From: Heterobasidion occidentale
Taxonomy: Eukaryota > Basidiomycota > Agaricomycetes > Russulales > Bondarzewiaceae
NCBI GenBank assembly: GCA_039111635.1
Contig: JBCAQO010000014.1
Coordinates: forward strand, 1,798,001-1,862,000
Direction of reading: 5' to 3'
DNA: 64,000 nt
Numbering within the stretch: the stretch's first letter is position 1; the number at the start of each line of letters is the position of its first letter. Below the pieces are notes generated by a model. That model was not told the origin of the DNA and did not search any database. It saw only the letters and a program-made list of their open reading frames with translations. This document shows positions 36,580 through 48,022 of this stretch, in pieces. A program made the translations under genes and the position numbers.

Positions 36580-37316
36580 ATCGAGGTCATGTTCTACTAG
36601 ACAGCTAGTTTCTGCCCAATCTTAATTTTTTATAACTTGATCAGCGGCTCAACATGCCCTTCCGGCCTTGCGATCTGTTTTAATGTGAGGGAGGTGATGC
36701 TTCCATATTGCAGGCGCTGTTTCCGCGTTCTCTCCGTCAGACGCTCTACCAATGATCATACCCTATGTTGTCAATTGGGTTGAAGAGAATACAAAGAGAA
36801 AACAGACGGAGAGAAGGAATTGATGATAGTTCAGTGAGCCTACAAGAGCAGACTGGTAGGATACTGGTAAGACTCTATTTCGCACGTCCTCATTGTCGCT
36901 ATGACACGCCTCTCAACACTGATTCTCTTGCTCTCTATCTAGGGCCTCTCGCAAGCACTCTGAATACATTCTTCCGGGCAATCACTATGACATATCCCAA
37001 CAAATATTAACAGGTCTTGCTTCCTCTCCGGATAATGCAGGATTCATCTCTGGATCCTGGATGCATTCGAAAGCTCGCTTCCTTGTGTAGACCATCGTGT
37101 GTATACGGAGATTGCAAAACCATGACATATCGAGACGTGAATGATTCTGACCCGATTTCGACTTCATGTTCGAAGCGGGGCGATGAATCGATTGCTCTTT
37201 CCAAGCCTCGGGATCCAAGCCTCGGGATCTCCCAATACAAAGCGAACACCAAATAACGACAGATCGAACGCATTCATGCAACAGAACGATCAACACTCAG
37301 CTCCGAGAGCACCCTT
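36580..37316. other. Intergenic between convergent complex I and P450 genes
   Basis: Short overlapping frames only. It holds the two 3' regions. A CCTCGGGATCCAAGCCTCGGGATC direct doublet is at about 37205-37229. Confidence 0.4.
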
Positions 37317-39481
37317 CTACAATTCCCTATCAGGTGCAATAAGAGTTGCGAGCCCCAAATCGTCTGCGTCGATCAGTTCACGCAGGTTGCCATGCCGGGG
37401 TTCGAAATGCGCCGCGAAAGGCAGAGGGACCGTAATGATGCCCTCCTTAAATGCGAGCGTATCAATGGGCCGTGTCGGGTCTTCGGTGATCCTGAACGAC
37501 CAGAGCAGGAGTGCAGTATTGATAAAGAGGGACCTGGGAGATGAAGATGCGTTGCATCAGCGGCAAATTTCGTTGAATGTTCATGAGTAGCAGACCTCAA
37601 GGCCACAGGCATCCCAGGGCAGATTCTTAGTGAGCAATATTTTGAGTCAAGGTCAGCGGTGGATAAAGCGTCGACGTACCGCCTACCGAAACCGAAATTC
37701 GGGAACTTGGGCTCTTCCTTGACTCTACCGTCCTCGTCTATCCATCGCTGGGGATCAAATGTATCACCATCAGGGAAGACTTCGGGGTCACGACCGATGG
37801 ACCTTCATAGGTATTCGAATATGTTATGGATGAGCCACAGCTGAAAGAAGTTAGATATACCAATGGTTCCCTATCAGCGTGGCGCCAGCAGGGATACGAT
37901 AGCCCCGCTAGCGAATAAATTCGTCAGAGGTCATTCCCTCTCATTCAAACGACATATGACGAACATAGATTATGTCTTCAGTTGCCCTACGTTGAATGCC
38001 TCCACCTGTCCCGGGTCTCCATCGGAAAGATTCCAAGAAGAATGCATGGACCTGTGGGAGAGAATCGACATCGCCAAAGGACGGCACTGTGTTCATCAGA
38101 TAAAATAAAGTCAGTGCGCGAAAGACGATTAAGGCTTGAGGATGCACATCTGTCAGAGCCAACAACATCATCAAGTTCTTTTTGTACCCTTGCTTGAGCT
38201 TCGGGGTGCAGTGCCGCAGCCATGATAACGATACTAATTGCTGACGCAGACTGTGTGGAAGATCAGCTTGTTAGAGGAAAAATTAGACAACCAACATACC
38301 GTCTCAGAGCCTGCACCAAACATAGAGCCAGCGAGGTACGCCAATTCATCATCAGAAAGACCAATCTCTTGTTGTTCTTCCAGTAAATATCTAGCAAAAG
38401 ACGGTGAAGCCTTCCCTTCAGCCTAGCGAAAAAATGTGACATACATGAGAAAAACAAGACATAGCCATAACACGTACAAAACAGCTTACAATTTCATCTC
38501 GAACAGCTTGTAGCTGTTTTCGGAACAAGGCCAACTCTTCTCTGTGATAGTCCCTTAATTTTGAACCATAGAAGGGGATATATTTGAGCCAAGGCAGATC
38601 CTCGACAAGGTGAGCTCCCGGACGCAGCGATTGGCCCATACGATGTAGGCATTGGTTGACCAAGGTAATGTCAGGGTCTAGTCTTTTGCTAGGAGAGGGT
38701 TTACCATATGTGAGGGAAAGAATCAGAGACGCCGAATATCTAGAAGCAACCGTCAGGTAAACAAAGTTACGGGCTTCTGAATTTGGGACAGACCGTCTAG
38801 CATGTTCGTGATGATTTTCGGGGTCATCGAGGATATCGCGCAGGAGGACCCTGGCGTTAAACATCTGCAATGGTCCGTAGGTTGCCGCAACTTTGGGTTG
38901 CAAGTGAGTGTGGAGCGCCCTAAAGCCACCAAATGAGCAAGGAATTTCACAATGTGAAAGATGAATACATGCTTGCGCAACTTCCGGAAGTGCTCGCCAG
39001 CCCTTACGAGAAGCAGCCTCATGTTTCCGGAAACCATCTCGCCACCTGCAATAGCGCGAGGCCGGTCCGCAGTGATTGCGCCATCCTTCTCCAGTATATC
39101 CATTGCTGCCTTCAGATATTAATGAACATTGTCATCATCCTGTGACACAGGCTCGATTTGTACCTGGTATGTCCCAAAAACAATGATCGTGCGACGACCG
39201 CGCCTGAGCGAAAACATGGGCCATACTCCTTGGTCCACTGAGCGAATTGCAAGAAAGCACTTCAGGGATGTACGCATTGTCAGTCGTGATCGGACAGCTC
39301 TACTCATGCGATCCACCCACAATTTGTCAGGAATCTCGTTGCCCCACAGCCAATGGCCAGGGGGGCCAGGGGGAAGATTCAACTGAGAGGTCGGCTGTCG
39401 CCACTTGAGGTACAACATGGCAGCGACGGCCACTGCGATGCAGACCTGTAATAACTCTACAGCAGGTAAAGCTCGAGACAT
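37317..39481 (-). CDS. Cytochrome P450 monooxygenase, membrane-anchored
   Basis: Heme-thiolate monooxygenase, probably of the ER membrane. MSRALPAVELLQVCIAVAVAAMLYL is the N-terminal anchor, and LNLPPGPPG is the Pro-rich hinge. The I-helix is AGSMFGAGSETSASA, the K-helix ExxR is in FLESFRWRP, the PERF-like block is FDPQRW, and the heme loop is FGFGRR|ICPG joined across an intron. The C-terminal part reads LFINTALLLWSFRI and stops at 37317-37319. About 520 residues in about 12 exons. One frame break: EYGP (39218-39223, a GGG run on the plus strand) needs one extra base to continue into MFSLRRGRRTIIVFG. Basidiomycete O-methylsterigmatocystin oxidoreductase-like P450s look similar; the substrate is unknown. 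Part of it is duplicated at 44.9 kb. Confidence 0.87.
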
Positions 39482-39832
39482 AGTAGGCTGGGAAAGTGGG
39501 GTTCAGAGTGACGGAGGTGATATAGCGTTCAGCATTCGACAGTACGTGACCCTGAGAGCCCGAGATTCAAGGAAAAGTGATACGGCCCTCATTCTTCCAC
39601 TCCTTATCGCTCAGGTGAGTTCTCCACAGAAGATCAAGTGTTCACGAGCAGCGATACATCAACGTTCTGCGATGACAGCGGTCAGCACATAGAACAACGG
39701 ACGGGCTTCATATAACTTACCGGAAAGTAGAGTATCTCGTGTCATCAAGCAAAACAACACATAAACAAGCCCGTCTATCCAAAAGGAATGCATTGATTAT
39801 GCACTTAAACCCCGCTTGTGTGCATTCTCGTC
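39482..39832. other. Spacer between the P450 and Trk copy A
   Basis: 351 bp with no supported gene. It contains the P450 promoter and the Trk A 3' UTR. Confidence 0.4.
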
Positions 39833-42804
39833 TCAAGATTGACCGACTTGTCTCCGTTTCATTTGCCGTGCCTTCTCACTAGCCAATTCCAGAAATTCCT
39901 TCGGAAGCATGATCGCACGATCAAGTGCGACTGGCAGCCCACGGTGCCGTCCGCGGATCATGACAGCGCAAAGGATGAGCTTGGAAAGGGTGTGCATTGC
40001 ACCTGAGAGAGAGAAGTTCGCCTGTAAAAGAGCAATTACAGATAGAATGTGTGGGAGGGTCATTTTATGCGGGCTTACTGTGGGTATACCTATGCTTAAG
40101 CCTACAGTCGTGTATGCGGACATTACTTCAAAGACTGGGATAGGACGACGCGTGTCGAGCTTCACATCCAATCGTTAAGATACATACAGGATCACTTACT
40201 CATACAGAACAGGTTGAACCACGATTCGTTGGCAGGATCGCTCAGCTGCTTTTTCTGGGAATTGCGTGGATATGAGTGAAACACAATTCGATGTGAAAAC
40301 AGCCGGATTCACCTCGATGACGCATATTAGAAAAAGTGCAAGTGCGAGCCACCACATATCTAGAGCAGATAACTGATCATCACCTTGATGAGGAAGCATG
40401 TAACACATAACTCACCGAATGCCAGCTGCCGTTTGACATGACGTCCAAGGTATCTGCCCCAGATCGCTACACGCGAGTCCGTCTCAGGATAGTTTGCCTC
40501 ATCCTCAATGTCCCCAACGTTTCCAACTTCCATTTCAGACACTCCTAATGATCGCTCTTCGTAAACGTTTGTTGAACGTACGCTGTTAAGAAGTCAGTGT
40601 GATACCTTGAAGTCCTACAGGTATGAAATTACCACATGGCCACAGGGTATACGGAAATGTACATCATGACGAGGTAGAGAACCCTGCAGAAAGTTTATCA
40701 GAATTTTTGGGCTTCGCCGGCAATCAAATGTGGGTATATATACTTGACCGCAGGAGCCAAGACGGCAATTGAAACGGATTGGAACCCTGCAAAACGGACA
40801 GCAACAGATTGCACAGCTGCCACGAGGAGTCTAGTGCCGACCGGTATAGCTTCGACAGTCGCATTTCCAATATCCAGCACCAAAAACAAGAGCCAATCCG
40901 TTAAACTTGATCGGGGAGTCAATACGCAGATGATGATGCATAGTGCATTGGGAAGCTCACTTGAAAATAATGAGTACGGTGAGGAGGAACCAGGTTTGGT
41001 GCGACGGGAAGAGGTAGATGAAACATCGTCGGGGGTGATCAAGCATAAACTGAAGTGTCTCGCGCATCTGTGAGGTTTTTGGGACGCATTTGAAAATTCC
41101 CCATCTATCATGGAGGGTTAGAGCAAAGTGCCAGAGGACTTTCTGGATAAGGCTCACATCTGAAATCGTAGACTGCACCGCGCAGATCAAGTATAGGGTC
41201 AGCGCAGAGTACGTGCACAGCAATTCCGACTCACAGCACAGGCTGCCATGATATGATTAGCACAAGGTCAGACGATCAAAAATGCAGCCGCCTCACATAT
41301 CCTGGATTTCCAGCGATCACCACCCAGATGAGGAAAATCAACATAGGGTACGCAGTCTGGAAAGGAATAAGGCCCTGATCAACCAGAGACATTCCTGTGT
41401 TTGCCCAGGCGCCGACGACTTCGAAAAGTGAGTACCTACAAATCAGCATTAGCAGAAGACAGTCAATGTCGTGGTTTATGCTAACCACACTGGATTAATC
41501 ACACGGTGTTGCTGAGGTGGCTGGAAATTGCTCTTCCATCTTGCAAGTGACATGTATGGTGCAGTGACTACAAATGCAGTCCCAAGGGTACCAACAGCGT
41601 ACTATGACACGAAAGTTGATAAGTCGACATAAGCGCATATAGATAAAGTTTTCACTCACCGCGGGTACGATCCACAGCAGTGCAGTCAATGCTCTGTACT
41701 CGACTCCGCCCAACTCCTCACAGTCACGGTCCGACAGCCCGTAGAACGCTGAGTTTTTGCGCACTTTGACGTTGAATGAAAAATATGAGACGGAACGAGT
41801 ACCCGGAAATTCCGATTCGGTACAGTCCGGTACCAGCTTCGACTCAATTGGCATCGTCATTGAGCGTTTAAGCTTTTTCTGGATGTTAGGAAAGAAATCG
41901 CGAAAGAGGCTGGCGAAGAGGTCCAGAATATTTCCGAATCCGCCAAATTCGTCGTCTTGAGAATGATTGGGATCGATAATTTCAATTGTTGTGTGACGAG
42001 TGAGTTCTAGAGGTGCATCAACAAAGCCAGAATTCGATTGGTAGATAAGGGAAAAATGTAACGCACCTCGCCGAGGCGCAAGATCAGTGTGTTGCTGTAC
42101 TTGCACCTGATCGCTGCGGCCAAACGTCTGACCGGTGGTATTCTGTTCACACGCCGTTAGGATCGAAGGCGATTTTGCGGGGAAAGTTGCATTCATATCC
42201 ATCGATGACGATATTGGTTTAGGCAGTGTATCCACGCGACGAATCATGGATGCCTTAAACTGCACATTCCGCTTTGAGGTGCTTTGCGCGGCTCGAAGAA
42301 TATCTCGAGTCTTCGTACGCTCAAACTCGGACTCCACAATCCAGTGGAGATGTCGCTGAAAGTACCGCCGGCGCACGTATACAACGAGTAAGGATACGGT
42401 GACCTGTGGCGTGAACATTGAAAAAATGTTCTTGGAGGCATAGCGCAACTTTTGAACATACCGGACTGCCAATGATCTCAAGAATCACAAGTATAACCTG
42501 CTGCCATGTCGTCAGGGAACTCAGATCCAACGTCGTAAGCCCAGTGCCCGTCATGGCGCTGACACAGCAGAATAGTAAGTTGCTGTAAGAGGCAGAGAAC
42601 TCGCCATTGCACGCATAGGCCATGGCAGCGAAAAGTAATGGAACAGTCGTGCTGATCGTTTCATCGTTTCAACATCTATACGTAGATATCGCACAAGGCC
42701 CAAAGTACTCACAAGTGCAAGAGGTGAAGTCGATAGAAATTCAGGTGAAGACTGTCGAGTCCTTTAGCCGCCAGCGCGCGTGTGCGGACGCAGAGTGCCG
42801 ACAT
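39833..42804 (-). CDS. TRK1: Trk/HKT-type potassium transporter, copy A
   Basis: Plasma-membrane K+ uptake protein with four M-P-M repeats. ATG at 42804 is the first in-frame start found; an upstream exon may exist. First repeat: LHLNFYRLHLLHF..VPLLFAAMAYACNGEF and pore loop SAMTGTGLTTLDL. A long cytosolic loop follows, with a conserved IDPNHSQDDEFGGFG block. Then come EELGGVEYRALTALLWIV, VVGAWANTGMSLVDQGL (second pore), IPVGTRLLVAAVQSVAVRFAGFQSV (third) and FEVMSAYTTVGLSIGIP (fourth), then RGRHRGLPVALDRAIMLP and the C-terminus RRQVGQS. About 15 exons and no frame break seen. Fungal Trk loops are long and variable, as here. Paralogues: intact copy B (48-51.4 kb) and a decayed copy (43.6-44.7 kb). 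Confidence 0.9.
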
Positions 42805-43594
42805 GTGTGATTCCGAATGCTCGCGAAGAAAGTGACTTGTGTTGGCAGTGTAGACTACCGTGGTTGGAGGGATGCCGCAAAGCGGGAATAAGGTAATATA
42901 TAGTCTGCACCCACATATATCCGGCGAGAAGCCTGCAGGAGGCCATCCAAGTGCCTCCATTTGCCGCCATACTGTAGGATCTGTACAACAGAGGATATGA
43001 GCGGACATAGCTCAAAAGACTGACTCAGACGTTGTGCATTATGCACTAGAGGGCCAGAAGGAAGGCTCGACTCCGGTGGTTGACTGTCGATTGAGGTATA
43101 GCATAGTAACAGAGATTAGTGCGTTGGAGTGGTTTCACAGGGTTCCACTGCAAAGATGACGACTCGAAACATGAGGAGGGCATGTGTTGAAGGGGGACAC
43201 CCGACAATGTACAGAGCCTAACCATGAGACATAACACCGGTTGTGCGTGCACTGATAACAGTCGGCCATCTTCATAAAATGTATCGAGAGATTTGAACGA
43301 GGAGCAGCTCAGTAGGTTGTCTGTGGTGCTGAGACGAGAACAAAGACTAAAACGTTGACAAATGGAGTAGTGGTTAAATTACTCCTTGTTCACACGCTGA
43401 CTCTGGAAGAAATTAATTGAATTCCTGATCGGGCACCTGCTTATATCCTCGACGTCTCTCAACGTACTATCACAACGTCGAGGCGAGTCGGCATTTGATC
43501 GAAGGCTAGGAGTACAGAAAAAATTGGAGTTGCTCACATACGATCAAAGCGTATCATCAGCCCCTCAAGGCTGCTTGCAAGCCAGTACGTTGAA
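42805..43594. other. Upstream region of Trk copy A
   Basis: Small frames on the minus strand continue the Trk A frame without clear splice support. It may hold a 5' exon. Otherwise nothing recognised. Confidence 0.35.
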
Positions 43595-44735
43595 TGCTTT
43601 TTGCTTTCCTACAGGCAGGGTAGTCTTGAACAAAATCATCATTAGCACCAACAAAGCGGAGGTGAGAGCAGCATATGTACAAAAACTTCATAACACTGAA
43701 GTATCACCGCACCCATCTAGATTTACATTGTGCACTAGCATCTCTATCGTGGACACCCGAGCGCCGCCCATGCGCATCCTTCTTCCAAGGTTTCCTGGTA
43801 CCGATTCATCTGCGGCGCCTTCGGACATGACGGCACTTACGATCAGTTTGAGACGCATCGCGACAGTAAGTGCGGAGTTACTTCTGTTGGAAGGCTGAAG
43901 TTTGAGGTGTGCGTGAAGGAGGCTGACAACACTGAATTACCGTAGGTATACTCAAGCCCAGGTCGACATTCAAATATGCAGATGCGGTTACGAAGACTGA
44001 GAGACAGCAGCAGCAAGAACACGCGGTGAGCATTCCGCTCCACATCTGACAGGCAAATATGTGACATGACTTACTCATGAAGAACAGGGTGAACCATGAG
44101 TCATTGGAGGGTTCGCTCAGCTGATATTGGAGATTGGCACGATCGAAGCCAAATGGTGCTCATCCGCAGAAAGTGCAGTAGCGTCGATGCTCACCTTTGT
44201 GGTACTCCACAGGAAACACGCGAGCGCGAGTCACCACAGATCTTCAAGCAACACCATCATGAATGAGCCCACTCCGCATCCGCACCACACGCGATTAATT
44301 AATAAATACAAGCTGAACCGCGACAAGTAGCTGCCCTATATCGCGACGTGCGAGTCCCTCTCCGGATCATCTTCCTTGATGTCCTCATCATCATCGACCT
44401 CTTCATCGAACGCGCCAGCGACCTCTCTTCGTGTGTGTTCATTCAATGCAGACTGGCATTTGCGCTGTGCTGGAGAACTCTGCGTAGTCAGACACACCTC
44501 ATGGCCACTGGATACGCCGATACGTACATCATACTAAGGTGGGGAATTCTCTAGCTACGGCTTCAAAGCTATGTCACAAAATCACGACACACTATCGCGC
44601 ATTTGAATCAGCGCAGCGATTGACATGTATTGAAGCCCTGCCAGCCGCACATTACTAGCTTGTACAGCAGCCATGAGGAGTCTCTTGTCAACCGATAGAC
44701 CCTCTACCGTCGCGTTACCGATGTTCAAGAAACGT
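43595..44735 (-). pseudogene. Decayed Trk potassium transporter copy (C-terminal half)
   Basis: By eye this stretch aligns in order with 47.82-49.17 kb of Trk copy B, including the copy B 3' flank (CTCCTACGGGCAGGGTGGT-like at 43605), the copy B-specific C-terminal extension (CCGAGCGCCGCCCATGCGC), the fourth pore region, the acidic loop and the third repeat (ACCGTCGCGTTACCGATGTTC near 44707). It is broken by many substitutions and indels, has no long open frame and lacks the N-terminal half. It resembles copy B rather than adjacent copy A. Confidence 0.75.
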
Positions 44736-44897
44736 CTCAGCCTCCATTCCAGCCTCCAACACGGTGGTCAGCCATTGTGATCAGTGTCACCCTCTGCGTT
44801 TAACTTGACTATCCGATTGTCACCTATCTGACTTAGAATATCTAGTATGTATCACGACTGGGACCAGGCACAGGACCAGGATGTTCAAACTGACGTG

Positions 44898-45153
44898 TGA
44901 GATGAATACATGCTTGCGCATTTTCCGAAAGTGCTCGCCAGCCAGAAGCAACCTCATGTTTCCGGAGATCATCTCACCACCTGCAATAGCGCTAGGCCGG
45001 CCCGCAGTAATTGCGCCATCCCATCTCTAGGATATCCATTGCTGCCTTGAGATGTTGTAAATACTGTGACACCTGATGTGTCCCAAAGACAATGATTGTG
45101 CGACGACCACACCTGAGCGAAACAACGAGGTCATATTCTTGAGTCCACTGAGA
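44898..45153 (-). pseudogene. P450 gene fragment
   Basis: Clearly similar to 38,950-39,240 of the intact P450 (shared strings such as GATGAATACATGCTTGCGCA, CACCTGCAATAGCGC and CAATGAT-GTGCGACGACC), covering the exons around ITADRPRAIAGG and RRGRRTIIVFG. Small deletions and no open frame. Nothing of the rest of the gene was found nearby. Confidence 0.75.
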
Positions 45154-45832
45154 CTTTCACAACAGCACTATTGAGAATTTTGATTGTGTCTAGTAGCTAG
45201 ATGACGCACACATTTCAATTCTCGGAATCTCGCTGGTGATATTCCTACCTAGTCTGCTCTGTTACAAAGAAACCCTATGACCCCCCGCATCGTTCTCAAT
45301 CAGTCGGCTTCAACCGCTACGAAATCATCTCACTTGCTAGTATGTGAAGTTGGACGAGCAAATGAGACGAGGAGAGAATGAGGCTTGAGGGAGATCCTAC
45401 CGGCCACATTATATCTTATTCTGAGGCAAAAGGGACAAACCAGCTGTCCTGCGGAGAACACCAGCTGTAGTCTTTTTGTTGTTGTTGTTGTTGTAGTAAC
45501 TCAGGTGGCTCGAGTCTCGACGTGTATAATGGAATCCATTGTATATTATAACAAAGAACTTGGAAACTAAGACAACTATAGTACATCAAGACGAGGCAGC
45601 AGCTCGAGACAAAAGAGGGAAAAGCGATATTCGGAAAAGGGAATTGAAATGAAAAGTGTAAAGTGTGATTTCCATACATGAGACAGGGCGAAAAGGACTT
45701 GACGGAACAATAGTTACGATATAATAGCTCAGGAAATCCGAACCCAGATCTCGCATTCCTGTGTCTGATGTAAATATATATGCGTTTTATGAAAAGCAGC
45801 TGTGATCACTTACCAGCCTTACTTAGATATCG
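45154..45832. other. Intergenic with a GTT microsatellite
   Basis: No gene supported. A (GTT)n tract of about 17 bp lies at 45478-45494. Confidence 0.45.
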
Positions 45833-46654
45833 TCAGAAGCTGTGTCCTTCGCCCTTTTTGTTCGGGCCCTCCCGTGCTTCCAGGCCTAAGATAACAAAGG
45901 TTAGTCGATATCTCTCCCTCCATCTGAGGTACAAATAAAATTGACGCACCAAGGCTCGGATCGCTTGTCATGCCCAAGTTATGAGCAATTGCCACCATGG
46001 TCTTCATATCCGTATCACACACGCCAAGGTCTCTGGAAGGGTGGCAAACTTGGCGTTGGAAAGGAGAGTGTATGTCGCAAAGGACTCTGGCAAGAATGAG
46101 ATATTGCCCAAACCCATCAGAACCGTGTTGTCTTCTTCATCGGCGCCAAAGTGGCTGGCGTCCAGTCTCGCTTGTACGCAAACGAGCCGTTCCTCCGTGA
46201 GCTTGACGCGATCAAAGCTTTTCCCGCTGTTCATAAGCCTTGTGCGCCCCTGTTCCGAATTTAATGTTAGTGGACGATGAGCGTGCGAGAGAATTTACCG
46301 GACACATACTTTGTCTACATACCTCTCAAGCGCCGTGACACTCACGAAAGGGAGCGGTGCTTCGCTGCTTTCAAAGAAGGCATGTCGGATGCACCCGCCT
46401 CCTAACGGTCCCAACTGGTGGTCGGAAGGAGCTTGAATCTCCAAAAGCCACTGCATAGCATCTACAATCCTCTCGTCCAGGTCACCAGGGGGTTCGACGA
46501 GCTTGATGTGCTCTAGAACGACGTATGATGTTCCCTGTCCGTTGTCGAACTGGTGGATTAGCTTAGGGATACGAAGCTTGTTACTTTGCGAGTACAGAAA
46601 CGACTGCGTTACGATGTAGGAAGCCAGAGTCTCGGAGTCGCCATATTTGACCAT
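45833..46654 (-). CDS. APH/protein-kinase-like phosphotransferase family protein (short)
   Basis: Reads MVKYGDSETLASYIVTQSFLYSQ.. then RIPKLIHQFDNG..SYVVLEHI, VDAMQWLLEIQAPSDHQLGPLGGGCIRHAFF, PLPFVSVTALERYVDK, intron, then KLTEERLVCVQARLDASHF..NTVLMGLGNISFLPESFATYTL. I recognise this as the small aminoglycoside-phosphotransferase-like family common in Agaricomycetes. The catalytic loop is unusual: the expected H.D and IDFE-type residues are replaced by VQARLDASHF and LMGLGNISFLP, so activity is doubtful. Near 46010 the frame must shift by one (LPETL to VCDTDMKTMVAIAHNLG). The last intron leads to LEAREGPNKKGEGHSF, stop 45833. Function unknown; possibly a pseudo-enzyme or a decaying gene. Confidence 0.6.
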
Positions 46655-48022
46655 GTATGGATATGGTTCGACAAGTACACAGCCGGTTTTTTTATTGCCA
46701 CACCATGCCTGCCTGGTGTTTTTCTACATTCGGCCATGAGGCGGCCTCATCTTCAGGGGGGAAAGGCTGCATTTGTGAGCTAACACTAGCCAATGAGACG
46801 TGAGAAAGAGTAAGGTAAGGCTATCCTCAGCCTGTTCAACAGGAGACCCAAAGAGAGGTTGGCGGAAGGAGAGCCCAGCGGTCGAGTCCGACAAAGACGA
46901 AGACACGTAAGCTCCGTGAGTCAGGTGAGCGGCGATAAGTTATCGTGGTGCCTTCGGATACGGACACAGCCTACGCTATCCGTTGGATGTCGTGTGGAGT
47001 TTCTGGATTTGCAGCTTGGGCGTCGCGAGGGTGGAAGCTGATATTGAGTGGGATCTGCGGGACGGTAGGACCAAAATGAGAGAACTCATAGTCGCGCGTA
47101 GTAGAGGAAAAAACGACTGGATTTAGATAGTACCTGCGGGACAGTTAAGACCAAAATGAGAGAACTACGGACGGCTTCTAGTATGAGTGAAATAAGGTAA
47201 ATACAGAAAAGAAAGGTAAATAACAGAGAAGCTCACCTCAGTCGCACTCGTAGTAGAGGAAAAACGACTGAGAGAGCGGGTGCCGAGCGTCGCAAACATC
47301 AGGTAAGTCCGCAGTACCAAATCACAGATAGGGAAATTAGTAGAAAACCAAATAGGAGGAAATACCGAATAAGGACGAGTAAGCAGGAGGAGATCATACT
47401 CTCGAGAACTTCAACAGAAGCGAACCTCTGTGGATGACATGTGTACGTGGATTCATGGCTGCGCATCTTCTCGTGTCGCAGAACTCGAACTCGAAGCCTC
47501 GAGGCTGCTCGCGAGACGCCACGCATTGATGCGATCATATCGATACCTCTCAACGCCAAATCTCATGCGGATTACGCGACGGGGTCCCGTCTGCTAGTCA
47601 GAGATCAGGACCACTCCAAGGAAAACCTCATCGTTTCTTTCCGACAGGTTCCCATGGCATGAGCCTACGTACGTACCATCGGTCTTTTTCGTTGTGCTCG
47701 AGACACCTGCTTGTTCAGATTCCTCCGGCAAGAGAGGATACTGTGATCTTTCAAGCAGAAACGCTGCGCGCTATATATCATCGACGTCACTTACCCAAGG
47801 CAACGCGCAAATTGCGTCGGATTTCTTTTTGCTCTCCTACGGGCAGGGTGGTATAAAAATTTATCATTAGCAGCAACAAAGCATAGTTGAGAGCAACACA
47901 GCATATACAGAACTCCAGCCCACTGAAGATATTACCGACCACATCTAGATCTATCTATCTGTCCACCAAACCAAATCTAAATCCAAATTCAAAAGCACCA
48001 GCATGCACGGTCGTCCGTCCAT
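46655..48022. other. Intergenic region with short direct repeats
   Basis: No supported gene. It contains interleaved direct repeats at 47056-47270 (listed separately). The base-composition change to high GC begins close to its right end. Confidence 0.45.
47056..47270. repeat. Interleaved pair of direct repeats
   Basis: Repeat A: TGCGGGACGGTAGGACCAAA... at 47056-47086 and again, with three changes, at 47135-47166. Repeat B: CGTAGTAGAGGAAAAAACGA... at 47097-47119 and, with one A fewer, at 47249-47270. Order A-B-A-B. It may be the footprint of an imperfect local duplication. Confidence 0.7.

Noticed and set aside
43524..43898. 124-codon plus-strand frame
   Set aside because: Lies antisense over the decayed Trk copy and its 3' flank; explained by that similarity.
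45478..45494. GTT repeat considered as part of a CRISPR-like or minisatellite array
   Set aside because: A simple trinucleotide microsatellite with no spaced units; the organism is a fungus.
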